Shown here piece after piece: positions 23,387 to 30,794 of a stretch of DNA of 43,636 bases (position 1 is the first letter of the stretch; each line of letters starts with the position of its first letter). Location: contig NZ_PQIA01000078.1 of the NCBI RefSeq assembly GCF_003385235.1, positions 1 to 43,636 of the forward strand, written 5' to 3'. This stretch comes from Amycolatopsis circi (GTDB lineage Bacteria; Actinomycetota; Actinomycetes; Mycobacteriales; Pseudonocardiaceae). The notes under the pieces are model-generated. The model did no database searches, had not been told where the DNA came from, and worked only from the letters and a program-made list of their open reading frames with translations. The position numbers and the translations under genes are program-made.

Positions 23387-24358
23387 GTGTCCCTTCGCAG
23401 TTTGATCGCCCGCCTGCCGTATCCGTCCGTCGCGGTCCAGCGCGGCGTGGGGATCGCCGCGGTGGTCACGCAGGCAGGCATCGGCGTCACCGGTTCCGTG
23501 GTGCGGGTGACCGGGTCCGGGCTGGGGTGCCCGACCTGGCCGCAGTGCGTCGCGGGCAGCCTGGTCCCGGTGCGGCACTCCGGCATCGACGCGGTCACGC
23601 AGTGGATCGAGTTCTCGAACCGGATGCTGACCGGCGTCGTGATCGTGGTGGCCGCCCTCGCGGTGCTCACCGCGTGGCGGATCCAGATCGACCACCCGGA
23701 GCGCAAGCGCCTGGTGAAGCTCGCCTGGACGATGCCCGGCGGCGTGGTGCTGCAGGCGGTCCTCGGCGGGCTGACCGTGCTGGCGAAACTGGAATGGTGG
23801 ACGGTCGCGATCCACTTCCTGGCTTCCACCCCGCTGGTCTGGCTGGCGGTGATGCTGCTGAAGGCGTTCCGCGAAGGAGACGAACCGGCGCGCCCGCTGG
23901 TCCCGAAGCTGGGACGGCAGATGCTGGTGCTGCTGACGGTGCTGATGTGGGCGGTCCTCATCGCCGGGACCACGGTCACCGGCGCGGGCCCGCACGGCGG
24001 CGACGTCAACACGCATCGCCTCGACGCCCCGATCGAGCAACTGGCGCGGGTCCACAGCGGACTGCTGATCGCGTACCTCGTCGTGCTGGGCGTCTTCGGG
24101 CTCACGCTGATGCGCGGCGGCACGCCGAAGAGCGTGTGGCAGCGGTATGCGTGGGTGTGGGTTGTCGCGCTGCTGCAGGGTGTTCTGGGGACGGTGCAGT
24201 ACGCGCTGGGCGTGCCCGAGGCGATGGTGTCGTTCCACGTGCTCGGCTCGGCGCTCGTGATCGTCGTGACGGCAGTGCTGTGGACGGGGACTCGCGACCG
24301 CGGGCCGGTCACGTCGCTGGAGCCCGCGGAGAAGCGGGAACTCGCCACCGCGAACTGA
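23387..24358 (+). CDS. ctaA: Heme A synthase CtaA (COX15 family)
   Basis: 323-residue membrane enzyme that oxidises the C8 methyl group of heme O to make heme A for aa3-type cytochrome oxidase. Eight hydrophobic helices are visible. The extracytoplasmic cysteine pair is C48 and C54 in GLGCPTWPQC, the conserved Glu is in IEFSNRMLTG, and heme-ligand histidines are in AIHFLAS, RVHSGLL and VSFHVLGS. In the first heme motif Asn stands where Bacillus CtaA has His. GTG start at 23387, directly after repeat A4. Rv1456c position. The partner heme O synthase ctaB lies 6.4 kb downstream on the other strand. The 3' end is duplicated 96 bp further on (separate entry). Confidence 0.93.
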   Translation: MSLRSLIARLPYPSVAVQRGVGIAAVVTQAGIGVTGSVVRVTGSGLGCPTWPQCVAGSLVPVRHSGIDAVTQWIEFSNRMLTGVVIVVAALAVLTAWRIQIDHPERKRLVKLAWTMPGGVVLQAVLGGLTVLAKLEWWTVAIHFLASTPLVWLAVMLLKAFREGDEPARPLVPKLGRQMLVLLTVLMWAVLIAGTTVTGAGPHGGDVNTHRLDAPIEQLARVHSGLLIAYLVVLGVFGLTLMRGGTPKSVWQRYAWVWVVALLQGVLGTVQYALGVPEAMVSFHVLGSALVIVVTAVLWTGTRDRGPVTSLEPAEKRELATAN

Positions 24359-24457
24359 CGGCCTCGCGCCGCTGAGCATCGGCCCCTGGAGAACACCGGA
24401 GCGGAAGCCCCCGTTCCCCTCGCCTCCCGCGGCCGACTCGCCACCGCGAACTGACGG
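24340..24457. repeat. Direct duplication of the ctaA 3' end
   Basis: The last 22 bases around the ctaA stop (24340-24361, beginning ACTCGCCACC and ending CTGACGG) recur exactly at 24436-24457, separated by 74 bp. The copy reproduces the final codons LATAN and the stop out of context. No inverted ends or transposase are seen. It may mark a past tandem duplication or slippage in the 200-bp ctaA-desaturase gap, which otherwise holds no gene. Confidence 0.85.
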
Positions 24458-24558
24458 TCATCCGGGCGTAACTGCGCGTCGGCCCGGCGGACAGGTCGGC
24501 GGCTTACCGTCGTCGGCGTCCGGCTTTCCGAAAGCCCCGAAAAGCCCGAGGTGCCGCC

Positions 24559-25494
24559 ATGCCGACCGCCCCTGCCCGTCCCGGCAAACCCCTTCTCTCC
24601 GGCCGGCGCGGGACCGCCGAGATGCTCGTGCTCAAGACGTTCCTGCTCGTGCCGTTCGCCGCGCTGATCGCCGCCGTGCCGCTGCTGTGGGGGTGGGGCA
24701 TCGGCTGGACCGACCTGATCCTCGCGACCGTCTTCTACGTGCTCGCGACGCTCGGCGTGACCGTCGGCTACCACCGCTACTTCACGCACGGTGCGTTCAA
24801 AGCGGGCCGCCCGCTGCGGATCGCGCTCGCGATCGCGGGCAGCATGGCCGTGCAGGGTTCGGTGATTTTCTGGGTCGCGAGCCACCGCCGCCACCACGCG
24901 TTCTCCGACCGCGAGGGCGATCCGCATTCGCCGTGGCTGTTCGGCACCTCGCCCGCGGCGCTGCTGCGGGGGTTCTGGCACGCGCACATGGGCTGGATGT
25001 TCCAGCGCGAGGTCACCAACGCCGACCGCTTCGCCCCGGACCTCGTCGGCGACCGCGACCTGCGCCTGGTGAACCGGTTCTTCTGGCTGTGGATCACGCT
25101 GAGCCTCGCCCTTCCCGCCGCGCTCGGCTGGGCGTTCAGCGGCACCTGGCAGGGCGCGCTGACGGCGTTCTTCTGGGCCGGGCTGGTGCGGATCGCGTTC
25201 CTGCACCACGTGACCTGGTCGGTGAACTCGGTGTGCCACCTGATCGGCGACCGCCCGTTCGCGAGCCGCGACCGCGCGGCGAACTTCTGGCCGCTGGCAC
25301 TGCTGTCGATGGGCGAGTCGTGGCACAACTCCCACCACGCCGACCCGACCTGCGCCCGGCACGGCGTCCTGCGCGGACAGGTGGACGTCTCGGCCCGGGT
25401 GATCTGGCTCTTCGAACGCCTACGCTGGGCGACCGACGTCCGCTGGCCCCGCGCAGAACGGCTCGCCGCCAAGCGAGTCCAGCAAGCCAGCTGA
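24559..25494 (+). CDS. Acyl-CoA/acyl-lipid delta-9 desaturase, membrane diiron type
   Basis: 311 residues. The eight-histidine signature is complete: H72 to H77 in YHRYFTHG, H109/H112/H113 in SHRRHHAFSD, and H256, H259, H260 in ESWHNSHHADP. Hydrophobic helices lie at about 27-45, 52-70, 88-105 and 170-205. It would introduce a cis double bond in long-chain acyl chains using O2 and reduced ferredoxin or a fused reductase; no reductase gene adjoins. Start ATG with GAGGTG eight bases upstream. Followed after one base by palindrome B2. Not part of the mycobacterial version of the locus, so probably a lineage-specific insertion. Confidence 0.92.
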   Translation: MPTAPARPGKPLLSGRRGTAEMLVLKTFLLVPFAALIAAVPLLWGWGIGWTDLILATVFYVLATLGVTVGYHRYFTHGAFKAGRPLRIALAIAGSMAVQGSVIFWVASHRRHHAFSDREGDPHSPWLFGTSPAALLRGFWHAHMGWMFQREVTNADRFAPDLVGDRDLRLVNRFFWLWITLSLALPAALGWAFSGTWQGALTAFFWAGLVRIAFLHHVTWSVNSVCHLIGDRPFASRDRAANFWPLALLSMGESWHNSHHADPTCARHGVLRGQVDVSARVIWLFERLRWATDVRWPRAERLAAKRVQQAS

Positions 25495-25551
25495 GGTCCG
25501 TGAAGGGCTCCTTGAGGGAATCAGATTCCCTCAAGGAGCCCTTCACGGACC
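25495..25551. repeat. Family B 55-bp palindrome, copy B2
   Basis: Perfect inverted repeat with 26-bp arms (extended by one base pair on each side), centre CAG. The left arm runs GTCCGTGAAGGGCTCC then TTGAGGGAAT. It starts immediately after the desaturase stop and lies between two convergent genes, a position suited to a bidirectional terminator. Confidence 0.95.
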
Positions 25552-25572
25552 TTCAAGCATTGCCAGGCGGGG

Positions 25573-26436
25573 TTAGGCCAGCTGCTGCCGAACCGCCGAC
25601 GCGAACCGCAACGGCGCACCCGCGTCCGCGTGCCGGAACCCGAGCGACGGCTCAGTCAACTCCAACTCCAGCACCAGCGGACGACCGTCGTCCCCGCGGA
25701 CCAAATCGACCCGCGCGTACAACAGTTCCGCCCGCAAAATCCCGAGCAACCCGCAAGCAGCGTCCAGCGCGTCCTCGGCCACCGCACGCACCTCCGGGGC
25801 CGGAACCGCCGCTGCCAGCCGCTCTTCCCGGTACAGCCCGGAAGAGTCCACTTCGGACTCCAACGGAGCGAATTTCGTGAAGGCGTGCGAATAAACGCCG
25901 CCGAAGTACGCCACCGCGATCTCGCCCTGTGTGTCCACACTGGACTGATACGGCTGAATCAAACCCGTGCGCCCGTCGTCGTGCAAAGCGCGCAGATGCT
26001 GCTCCGCGTCCGCGCCGAAGGAGGAGAACCGGGCGGCGTCACGGCCTCCCGCGCCCACCGAAGGCTTCACCACGAACGGCTTCTTCGGCCAGCGCGGCTT
26101 CTCCCCCGGCGGCACGATCTCGACCGGCACCGTCGGCACGCCCGCGTCGAGCAGTTCGCCGAGATACGTCTTGTCGGTGTTCCAGCGCACGACCGCGGCC
26201 GAATTGCTCAGCCCGGGCACGTCTTCGCACCAGCGGAGAAACTCCTCGCGGCGCTCCGGGTAATCCCAGGCGGCACGCAGGATCACGACGTCCGCCGAAG
26301 CGAAGTCGGCGTCCGAATCCCAGGCCGCCCAGCTCACGGCGAATCCGAGGTCGGCGAGCGCGGGCAGCACCGCGGCCTCGTCGCCGTCTCCCTCGGGCAG
26401 GGCGGCGCAGCCGACGAAAATCGCCGAGCGGGTCAC
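25573..26436 (-). CDS. ATP-grasp domain protein of unknown substrate
   Basis: 287 residues. An N-terminal Rossmann-like domain (VTRSAIFVGCAALPEGDGDE and DVVILRAAWDYPERREEFLR) leads into ATP-grasp subdomains: WPKKPFVVKPSVGAGGRDAA holds the ATP-binding lysine and glycine-rich loop, GLIQPYQSSVDTQGEIAVAY the second strand set, and LYARVDLVRGDDGRPLVLEL with ELTEPSLGF the metal-binding Asp/Glu/Glu end. Such enzymes form amide or thioester bonds through acyl phosphates; the carboxylate and amine here are unknown. The frame resembles RimK/glutathione-synthetase-like proteins found singly in streptomycetes. GTG start overlaps the stop of the small upstream gene as GTGA, so the pair is coupled. Confidence 0.82.
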   Translation of the reverse strand: MTRSAIFVGCAALPEGDGDEAAVLPALADLGFAVSWAAWDSDADFASADVVILRAAWDYPERREEFLRWCEDVPGLSNSAAVVRWNTDKTYLGELLDAGVPTVPVEIVPPGEKPRWPKKPFVVKPSVGAGGRDAARFSSFGADAEQHLRALHDDGRTGLIQPYQSSVDTQGEIAVAYFGGVYSHAFTKFAPLESEVDSSGLYREERLAAAVPAPEVRAVAEDALDAACGLLGILRAELLYARVDLVRGDDGRPLVLELELTEPSLGFRHADAGAPLRFASAVRQQLA

Positions 26437-26750
26437 CGGCCCGCTCGCGGCCCGGCCATCTTGCGCCGGTGCGCGGCGCCGATCTTGACCGTCTTCACGG
26501 TTTCGCTGTCCCACTCCGCGGCCTCGAGGTCGTCGACCTGCTCGACCAGCGCGGCACCGGTCTCGACCCCGGCGACCAGCACGTCGCCCATCGCGCCGTC
26601 CGGGCCCACGAGCACGACCCGGGCACCGGCCAAGCCGATGTTCTCGACCACGGCGCGCGACGGTTTGCCGTGCTTCGCCACGAAGTCGCGGGCGGAGGCC
26701 AGCTGGCGGGCAGTCGGCGCGGTCGGCGTGTTTTCGGTCTCCTCAGCCAC
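26433..26750 (-). CDS. Small conserved-type hypothetical protein coupled to the ATP-grasp gene
   Basis: 105 residues. After a Thr/Pro-rich tail it reads LASARDFVAKHGKPSRAVVE, VVLVGPDGAMGDVLVAGVET and DDLEAAEWDSETVKTVKIGA, ending in a basic RRKMAGPRAGR. No membrane helix, signal peptide or cysteine. It looks like a small alpha/beta protein of the actinobacterial kind, and I do not recognise a named family. GTG start with a weak GGA; its stop overlaps the ATP-grasp start (GTGA), suggesting a functional partner. It is divergent from qor with a 92-bp gap. Confidence 0.7.
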   Translation of the reverse strand: MAEETENTPTAPTARQLASARDFVAKHGKPSRAVVENIGLAGARVVLVGPDGAMGDVLVAGVETGAALVEQVDDLEAAEWDSETVKTVKIGAAHRRKMAGPRAGR

Positions 26751-26842
26751 GTCCGGAGCTTAACCCGAGACCCCCGCCCCCGCGGCCCGACCGTGTTCTC
26801 GGCCATAGTGGACGCCAGACGCGCACATCTCGAGGAGGAACC

Positions 26843-27814
26843 ATGCCGACCGCAGTGCAGGTGACCCGGACCGGCGGCCCGGAAGTGCTGGAACTGGCCG
26901 AGATCGAGCCCGGTCCGCCCGGTGCCGGAGAGCTGCTGGTCGACCTCGCCGCGGCCGGCGTCAACTACATCGACACCTACCAGCGCGAGGGCATCTACCC
27001 GATCGACCTGCCGTTCGTCCTCGGCTCCGAGGGCGCCGGGACGGTCGTGGAGACCGGCGAGGGCGTCACCGAATTCGCTCCTGGCGACCGCGTGACCTGG
27101 CAAGGCGTGCTCGGCAGCTACGCCCAACGCGCCGTGGTCCCGGCCAGCGCTTCGGTGAAGGTGCCGGACGGCGTGTCCGACGAGATCGCCGCGGCCACGA
27201 TGCTGCAGGGCCTGACCGCGCATTACCTGGTGCGCTCCACCTACGAAGTGCAGGCGGGCGACGACATCCTCGTCCACGCGGCGGCTGGCGGCGTCGGCCT
27301 CTTGCTGGTGCAGCTGGCGAAGGCGCGAGGCGCGCGAGTGCTGGCCACGGTGTCCACCGACGAAAAAGCCGAGCTGGCCCGTGGCGCGGGAGCGGACCAC
27401 GTGATCCGCTACGACCGGGAAGACTTCGCGAAAGCCGCCCGCGAGCTGACCGACGGCGAGGGCGTCGCCGCGGTCTACGACGGCGTCGGCAAGAGCACCA
27501 TCGACGGCAGCCTCGCAAGCCTCAAGATCCGCGGCACGCTGGCGCTGTTCGGCGCGGCCAGCGGCCCGGTGCCGCCGATCGACCCGCAGCGGCTCAACTC
27601 CGGCGGCTCGCTGTTCCTCACCCGCCCGACGCTCGGCCACTACCTGCGCACCCGCGAGGAACTCGACTGGCGCGCCAGCGAACTGTTCGCCGCCGTGCAG
27701 GACGGTTCGCTGAACGTCCGCGTCGGCGGCCGCTACCCGCTCGCCGACGCCCGCAAGGCCCACGAGGACCTGCAGGGACGCCGGACGACCGGCAAGCTGC
27801 TGCTGATCCCCTAG
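26843..27814 (+). CDS. qor: NADPH:quinone oxidoreductase, zeta-crystallin/MDR type
   Basis: 323 residues of the zinc-free medium-chain reductase group. The N-terminal GroES-like domain has ELLVDLAAAGVNYIDTYQRE and GSEGAGTVVETG; the Rossmann domain has VHAAAGGVGLLLVQLAKARG with nucleotide-binding glycines, and the quinone-reductase style SLASLKIRGTLALFGAASGP. No structural zinc cysteines are present. ATG at 26843 has GAGGAGG just upstream. It matches the Rv1454c qor position. Its stop is one base away from the convergent FKBP gene's stop, and the two stops sit in a small hairpin. Confidence 0.93.
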   Translation: MPTAVQVTRTGGPEVLELAEIEPGPPGAGELLVDLAAAGVNYIDTYQREGIYPIDLPFVLGSEGAGTVVETGEGVTEFAPGDRVTWQGVLGSYAQRAVVPASASVKVPDGVSDEIAAATMLQGLTAHYLVRSTYEVQAGDDILVHAAAGGVGLLLVQLAKARGARVLATVSTDEKAELARGAGADHVIRYDREDFAKAARELTDGEGVAAVYDGVGKSTIDGSLASLKIRGTLALFGAASGPVPPIDPQRLNSGGSLFLTRPTLGHYLRTREELDWRASELFAAVQDGSLNVRVGGRYPLADARKAHEDLQGRRTTGKLLLIP

Positions 27815-27820
27815 ATCAGC
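27802..27820. terminator. Hairpin spanning the convergent qor and FKBP stops
   Basis: GCTGATC, loop CCCTA, then GATCAGC forms a perfect 7-bp stem that contains part of the qor stop in its loop and the FKBP stop in its right arm. It may end transcription from both sides. No T tract adjoins, so this is a suggestion based on position. Confidence 0.4.
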
Positions 27821-28331
27821 CGACCGAAAGGGCGTCGGTCACGAAGACCAGCGTTTCGTTGGGCGCGATGCCGCGTCCGCCGTCCTTGTAGGCGAGGGCG
27901 GGCGGAATGATCATCAGCCGCCGCCCGCCCTGCTTGACGCCGACGAGGCCCTGGTCCCAGCCGTCGATCACCTGTCCGGCGCCGAGGTCGAGGCCGAACG
28001 GCTCGCCGCGGTCGAACGAGCTGTCCAGCTTCTTCTTGTTCGACCACGTGACGACCAGGTAGTTCATCGACAGCTTCGACCCGGCGGCCGCGCCCTTGCC
28101 GGTGCCCGCCGACAGGTCCTTGGTGAGCAGCTTCTTCGGCGGGGCGCAGTCGTCCGGGATGGTGATCGTCGGTGCCTGGCCGAAGTTCCCGGTGGTCTTG
28201 ATGTCGTCCGCGGTGCACTCGCGGCTCGGGGCAGCGGGGGCCGCACTGCTGTCGCCGCCGCAGGCCGTGAGGCCGAACGCGGCGACAACCGCGACCGCGC
28301 CGAGGACAGCTGTCCTGCCGATGTTCTGCAT
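27816..28331 (-). CDS. FKBP-type peptidyl-prolyl cis-trans isomerase, lipoprotein
   Basis: 171 residues. The lipoprotein signal has a basic start, hydrophobic core and lipobox LTAC (Cys about residue 24) followed by GGDSSAAPAAPS, a typical flexible tether. The FKBP domain (about 65-170) shows VVTWSNKKKLDSSFDRGEPF, LDLGAGQVIDGWDQGLVGVK and GGRRLMIIPPALAYKDGGRG, close to the FKBP12 consensus, including the Trp of the active-site floor. It should catalyse prolyl isomerisation outside the cytoplasmic membrane. It begins 9 bp after helD, so the pair is probably cotranscribed. Confidence 0.92.
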   Translation of the reverse strand: MQNIGRTAVLGAVAVVAAFGLTACGGDSSAAPAAPSRECTADDIKTTGNFGQAPTITIPDDCAPPKKLLTKDLSAGTGKGAAAGSKLSMNYLVVTWSNKKKLDSSFDRGEPFGLDLGAGQVIDGWDQGLVGVKQGGRRLMIIPPALAYKDGGRGIAPNETLVFVTDALSVG

Positions 28332-28340
28332 GGCGGAAGA

Positions 28341-30581
28341 TTAACCAAGGCCGCCGAGCGCGGGCACCGCCGGACCGGTCCGCACCACGCCGAGCCGCTG
28401 GGTCGCCCTGGTCAGCGCCACGTACAGGTCGTTGAGCCCGCGCACCGACCCCGCCACGATCTCGTCCGGCGACACCAGCACGACCCCGTCGAACTCCAAC
28501 CCCTTGGAACGGTCAACGGTCAGCACGCTCAGCCGTTCGTCCTCGGGAAGCAGCTTCCGCACCTCGTCGATCCGGCTGCCCGGCACCAGCACCGCGACGG
28601 TGCCACCGTCCACAGCGGACAGTTCCGCGGCCACCAGCGCGGGCAGTTCCTCGTCCAGCGAAGCGACTTCCACGCCCCACGGCGGCACCCCGGTTTCCCG
28701 CACCGACACCGGCGCAGCCAGGTCCACGTCCAGTTCGGCGAGCACGCCCGCCGCGACCGCCATGATCTCCGCCGGGGTCCGGTAGTTCACCGTCAACTGC
28801 TCCAGCCGCCAGCGGTCGGCGACGTACGGCGACAGCACCTCGTCCCAGGTCCGCGCTCCCCCGGCGGCCCCGGTCTGCGCGACGTCGCCGACCAGCGTCA
28901 TCGACCGGTTGGGCGTGCGGCGCATCAGCAGCCGCCAGTCCATCGCGGACAGTTCCTGCGCCTCGTCGACGATCACGTGGCCGAACGTCCACGTCCGGTC
29001 CTGTGCGGCACGCTGCGCCGCGGTCAGTTCGCTGCGCGCTTGCTGGCGTTCGGCGAACAACTCCGCGTCCAGCACGTCGGACACCCGCAGGACCTCCTCG
29101 TCCTGGATTTCCTCGTCCTGCTCCAGGATGTCCAGCACGCCCTCGGCATACGCGCGCTCGACGCGTTCGCGGCGCTTGTCCTCGGCCTCTTCCTCGGAGT
29201 CGTCGGTGCCGAGCAGCTCGGCCAGTTCGTCAAGCAGCGGCACGTCGGCTGGCGTCCACTTCGCGTCGCGCCCGCTCTCCAGGTGCTTGCGGTCCTCTTC
29301 GGACAGCAGGTCACCGGCCGCCAAGTCGAGGTGTTCGCGGTCGGCGAACAGGTCGTCCAGCAGGCCCGACGGGGTGAGTTTCGGCCACAGCGAGTTCAGG
29401 GCGGCGGCCACCGCGGGGCTCGAAGCCAGCTCGGCGCGGATGTCCTGGACGTCCTGCGCGTCCAGCAGGTCCTCGCCCAGTGCGCGGGCGGCCTGCCGGG
29501 TGAGCGCGTCGAGGACGTCGGAGACGAACAGCCGCCGCGCGAGGTTGTGCGGCCGCCGCGAACGGCGCGCCCGGGTGCGGGCCTGCGCGCAGGTCTTCCG
29601 GTCGAGCTTGAGGATCTCGCGTTCGTGCTCGATCTCGATCACCGGATCGGGTACACCTTGCCGATCGCGGACGGCCTTGGCGAGCACGTCGGCCATCACC
29701 AGCCGGCCCTTCACCTCTGCCGCTTCCGGAGACTCGACCCCGTCGGCGTCCAGACCCGGCCACAGCTGCCCGATGGTCGACAGCAGCACGCCGGTCTCGC
29801 CGAGCGACGGCAGCACCTGGCCGATGTAGCGCAGGAAGGTCGAGTTCGGCCCGACGACCAGCACTCCGCGCGTGGTCAGCTGCTGGCGATGCGTGTAGAG
29901 CAGGTACGCCGCGCGATGCAGCGCGACCGCGGTCTTCCCGGTGCCCGGCGCGCCTTGCACGACCATCACCCCGCCGAGCGGCGCGCGGATGATCCGGTCC
30001 TGCTCGGCCTGGATGGTGGCGACGATGTCGGCCATCTCGCCCGTCCGGCGGCGCTCCAGCGCGGCCAGCAGCGCCGCCTCGCCGGCCAGCCCCAGATCCT
30101 GGCCCTGGTCGGCGGCGGTCAGGTCGAGGATTTCGTCGTCGAACCCGGTGACGCGACGGCTCAGCGACCGCAGATGCCGACGGCGGCGCACGTCGTCCGG
30201 CGAAGCGGCGGTGGCGAGGTAGAACGGCCGCGCGACCGGCGCGCGCCAGTCGATCAGCAGCGGGCGGTAGTCGTCGTCCTCGTCGAACAGGCCGAGCCGT
30301 CCGATGTAGGCGGTTTCCTCGTCGGTGCTGCCCGGCACGAAGTCCAGCCGCCCGAAGCACAGTCCCTGCTCGACCGACCCGAGCTGGGCGAGCCGGTCGC
30401 TGTGCAGGTTCGTGGCGGCTTCGCGTTCGGTCCGCGCCTGCGGGGTCCCGCCGGTCTGGCGCAGGGTCTCGTCCAGCCGGCGCTGGGTCTGGGTGCGTTC
30501 GGAGTCGAGCTTCGCGAACAGGGCGTCGGTATAGGCCTGCTCACGGCGCAGCTCGGCTTCGTAGGCCGGTTCCTCGGGCAA
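28341..30581 (-). CDS. helD: HelD-like RNA-polymerase-associated UvrD/Rep-type ATPase
   Basis: 746 residues. A coiled N-terminal region (YTDALFAKLDSERTQTQRRL) and a DWRAPVARPFY segment typical of HelD proteins lead to Walker A GAPGTGKTAVALHRAAYLLY, a long charged insertion with many Glu/Asp (about 400-510), Walker B VIVDEAQELSAMDW, and the C-terminal motifs LVGDVAQTGA, LTVNYRTPAEI, SKGLEFDGVVLV and DLYVALTRATQRL. HelD frees stalled RNA polymerase. It falls in the actinobacterial HelD class. A PEN-like loop typical of the rifamycin-displacing HelR group was not seen. The start is an unusual TTG at 30581: an in-frame TGA lies a few codons upstream and AGGA sits seven bases before the TTG. Confidence 0.88.
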   Translation of the reverse strand: MPEEPAYEAELRREQAYTDALFAKLDSERTQTQRRLDETLRQTGGTPQARTEREAATNLHSDRLAQLGSVEQGLCFGRLDFVPGSTDEETAYIGRLGLFDEDDDYRPLLIDWRAPVARPFYLATAASPDDVRRRRHLRSLSRRVTGFDDEILDLTAADQGQDLGLAGEAALLAALERRRTGEMADIVATIQAEQDRIIRAPLGGVMVVQGAPGTGKTAVALHRAAYLLYTHRQQLTTRGVLVVGPNSTFLRYIGQVLPSLGETGVLLSTIGQLWPGLDADGVESPEAAEVKGRLVMADVLAKAVRDRQGVPDPVIEIEHEREILKLDRKTCAQARTRARRSRRPHNLARRLFVSDVLDALTRQAARALGEDLLDAQDVQDIRAELASSPAVAAALNSLWPKLTPSGLLDDLFADREHLDLAAGDLLSEEDRKHLESGRDAKWTPADVPLLDELAELLGTDDSEEEAEDKRRERVERAYAEGVLDILEQDEEIQDEEVLRVSDVLDAELFAERQQARSELTAAQRAAQDRTWTFGHVIVDEAQELSAMDWRLLMRRTPNRSMTLVGDVAQTGAAGGARTWDEVLSPYVADRWRLEQLTVNYRTPAEIMAVAAGVLAELDVDLAAPVSVRETGVPPWGVEVASLDEELPALVAAELSAVDGGTVAVLVPGSRIDEVRKLLPEDERLSVLTVDRSKGLEFDGVVLVSPDEIVAGSVRGLNDLYVALTRATQRLGVVRTGPAVPALGGLG

Positions 30582-30685
30582 GGAAGGGTCCTGCTTTCAG
30601 GTCGGGATCGGGGCCGGAAGAGTGCAACCGGCGAGGATCCCGGGCCATTCCTGCCGACCGCCCCGATGTCGGCATTGGGTGCATC

Positions 30686-30740
30686 GTCCGTGAGGGGAAC
30701 CCTGAGGGAATCAGAGTCCCTCAGGGTTCCCCTCACGGAC
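30686..30740. repeat. Family B 55-bp palindrome, copy B3
   Basis: 26-bp arms with centre CAG and one mismatched pair: the left arm ends GGGAAT as in B2, whereas the right arm starts AGTCCC as in B1. The remainder (GTCCGTGAGGGGAACC then CTGAGGG) follows B1. It lies between ctaB and helD on the same strand, 54 bp after the ctaB stop, where it might separate the two transcripts. Confidence 0.95.
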
Positions 30741-30794
30741 GTTCGCATGCTCGCCGCCGCGCCCGCTGCCGGGGCGTTCGGCGAAGCGAGGGTC

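Noticed and set aside
28341..30700. Possibility that the HelD-like gene is a rifamycin-resistance HelR with an upstream rifamycin-associated element
   Set aside because: No matching inverted-repeat element is visible upstream of the TTG and no PEN-like loop was found in the protein; only the palindrome B3 is nearby.
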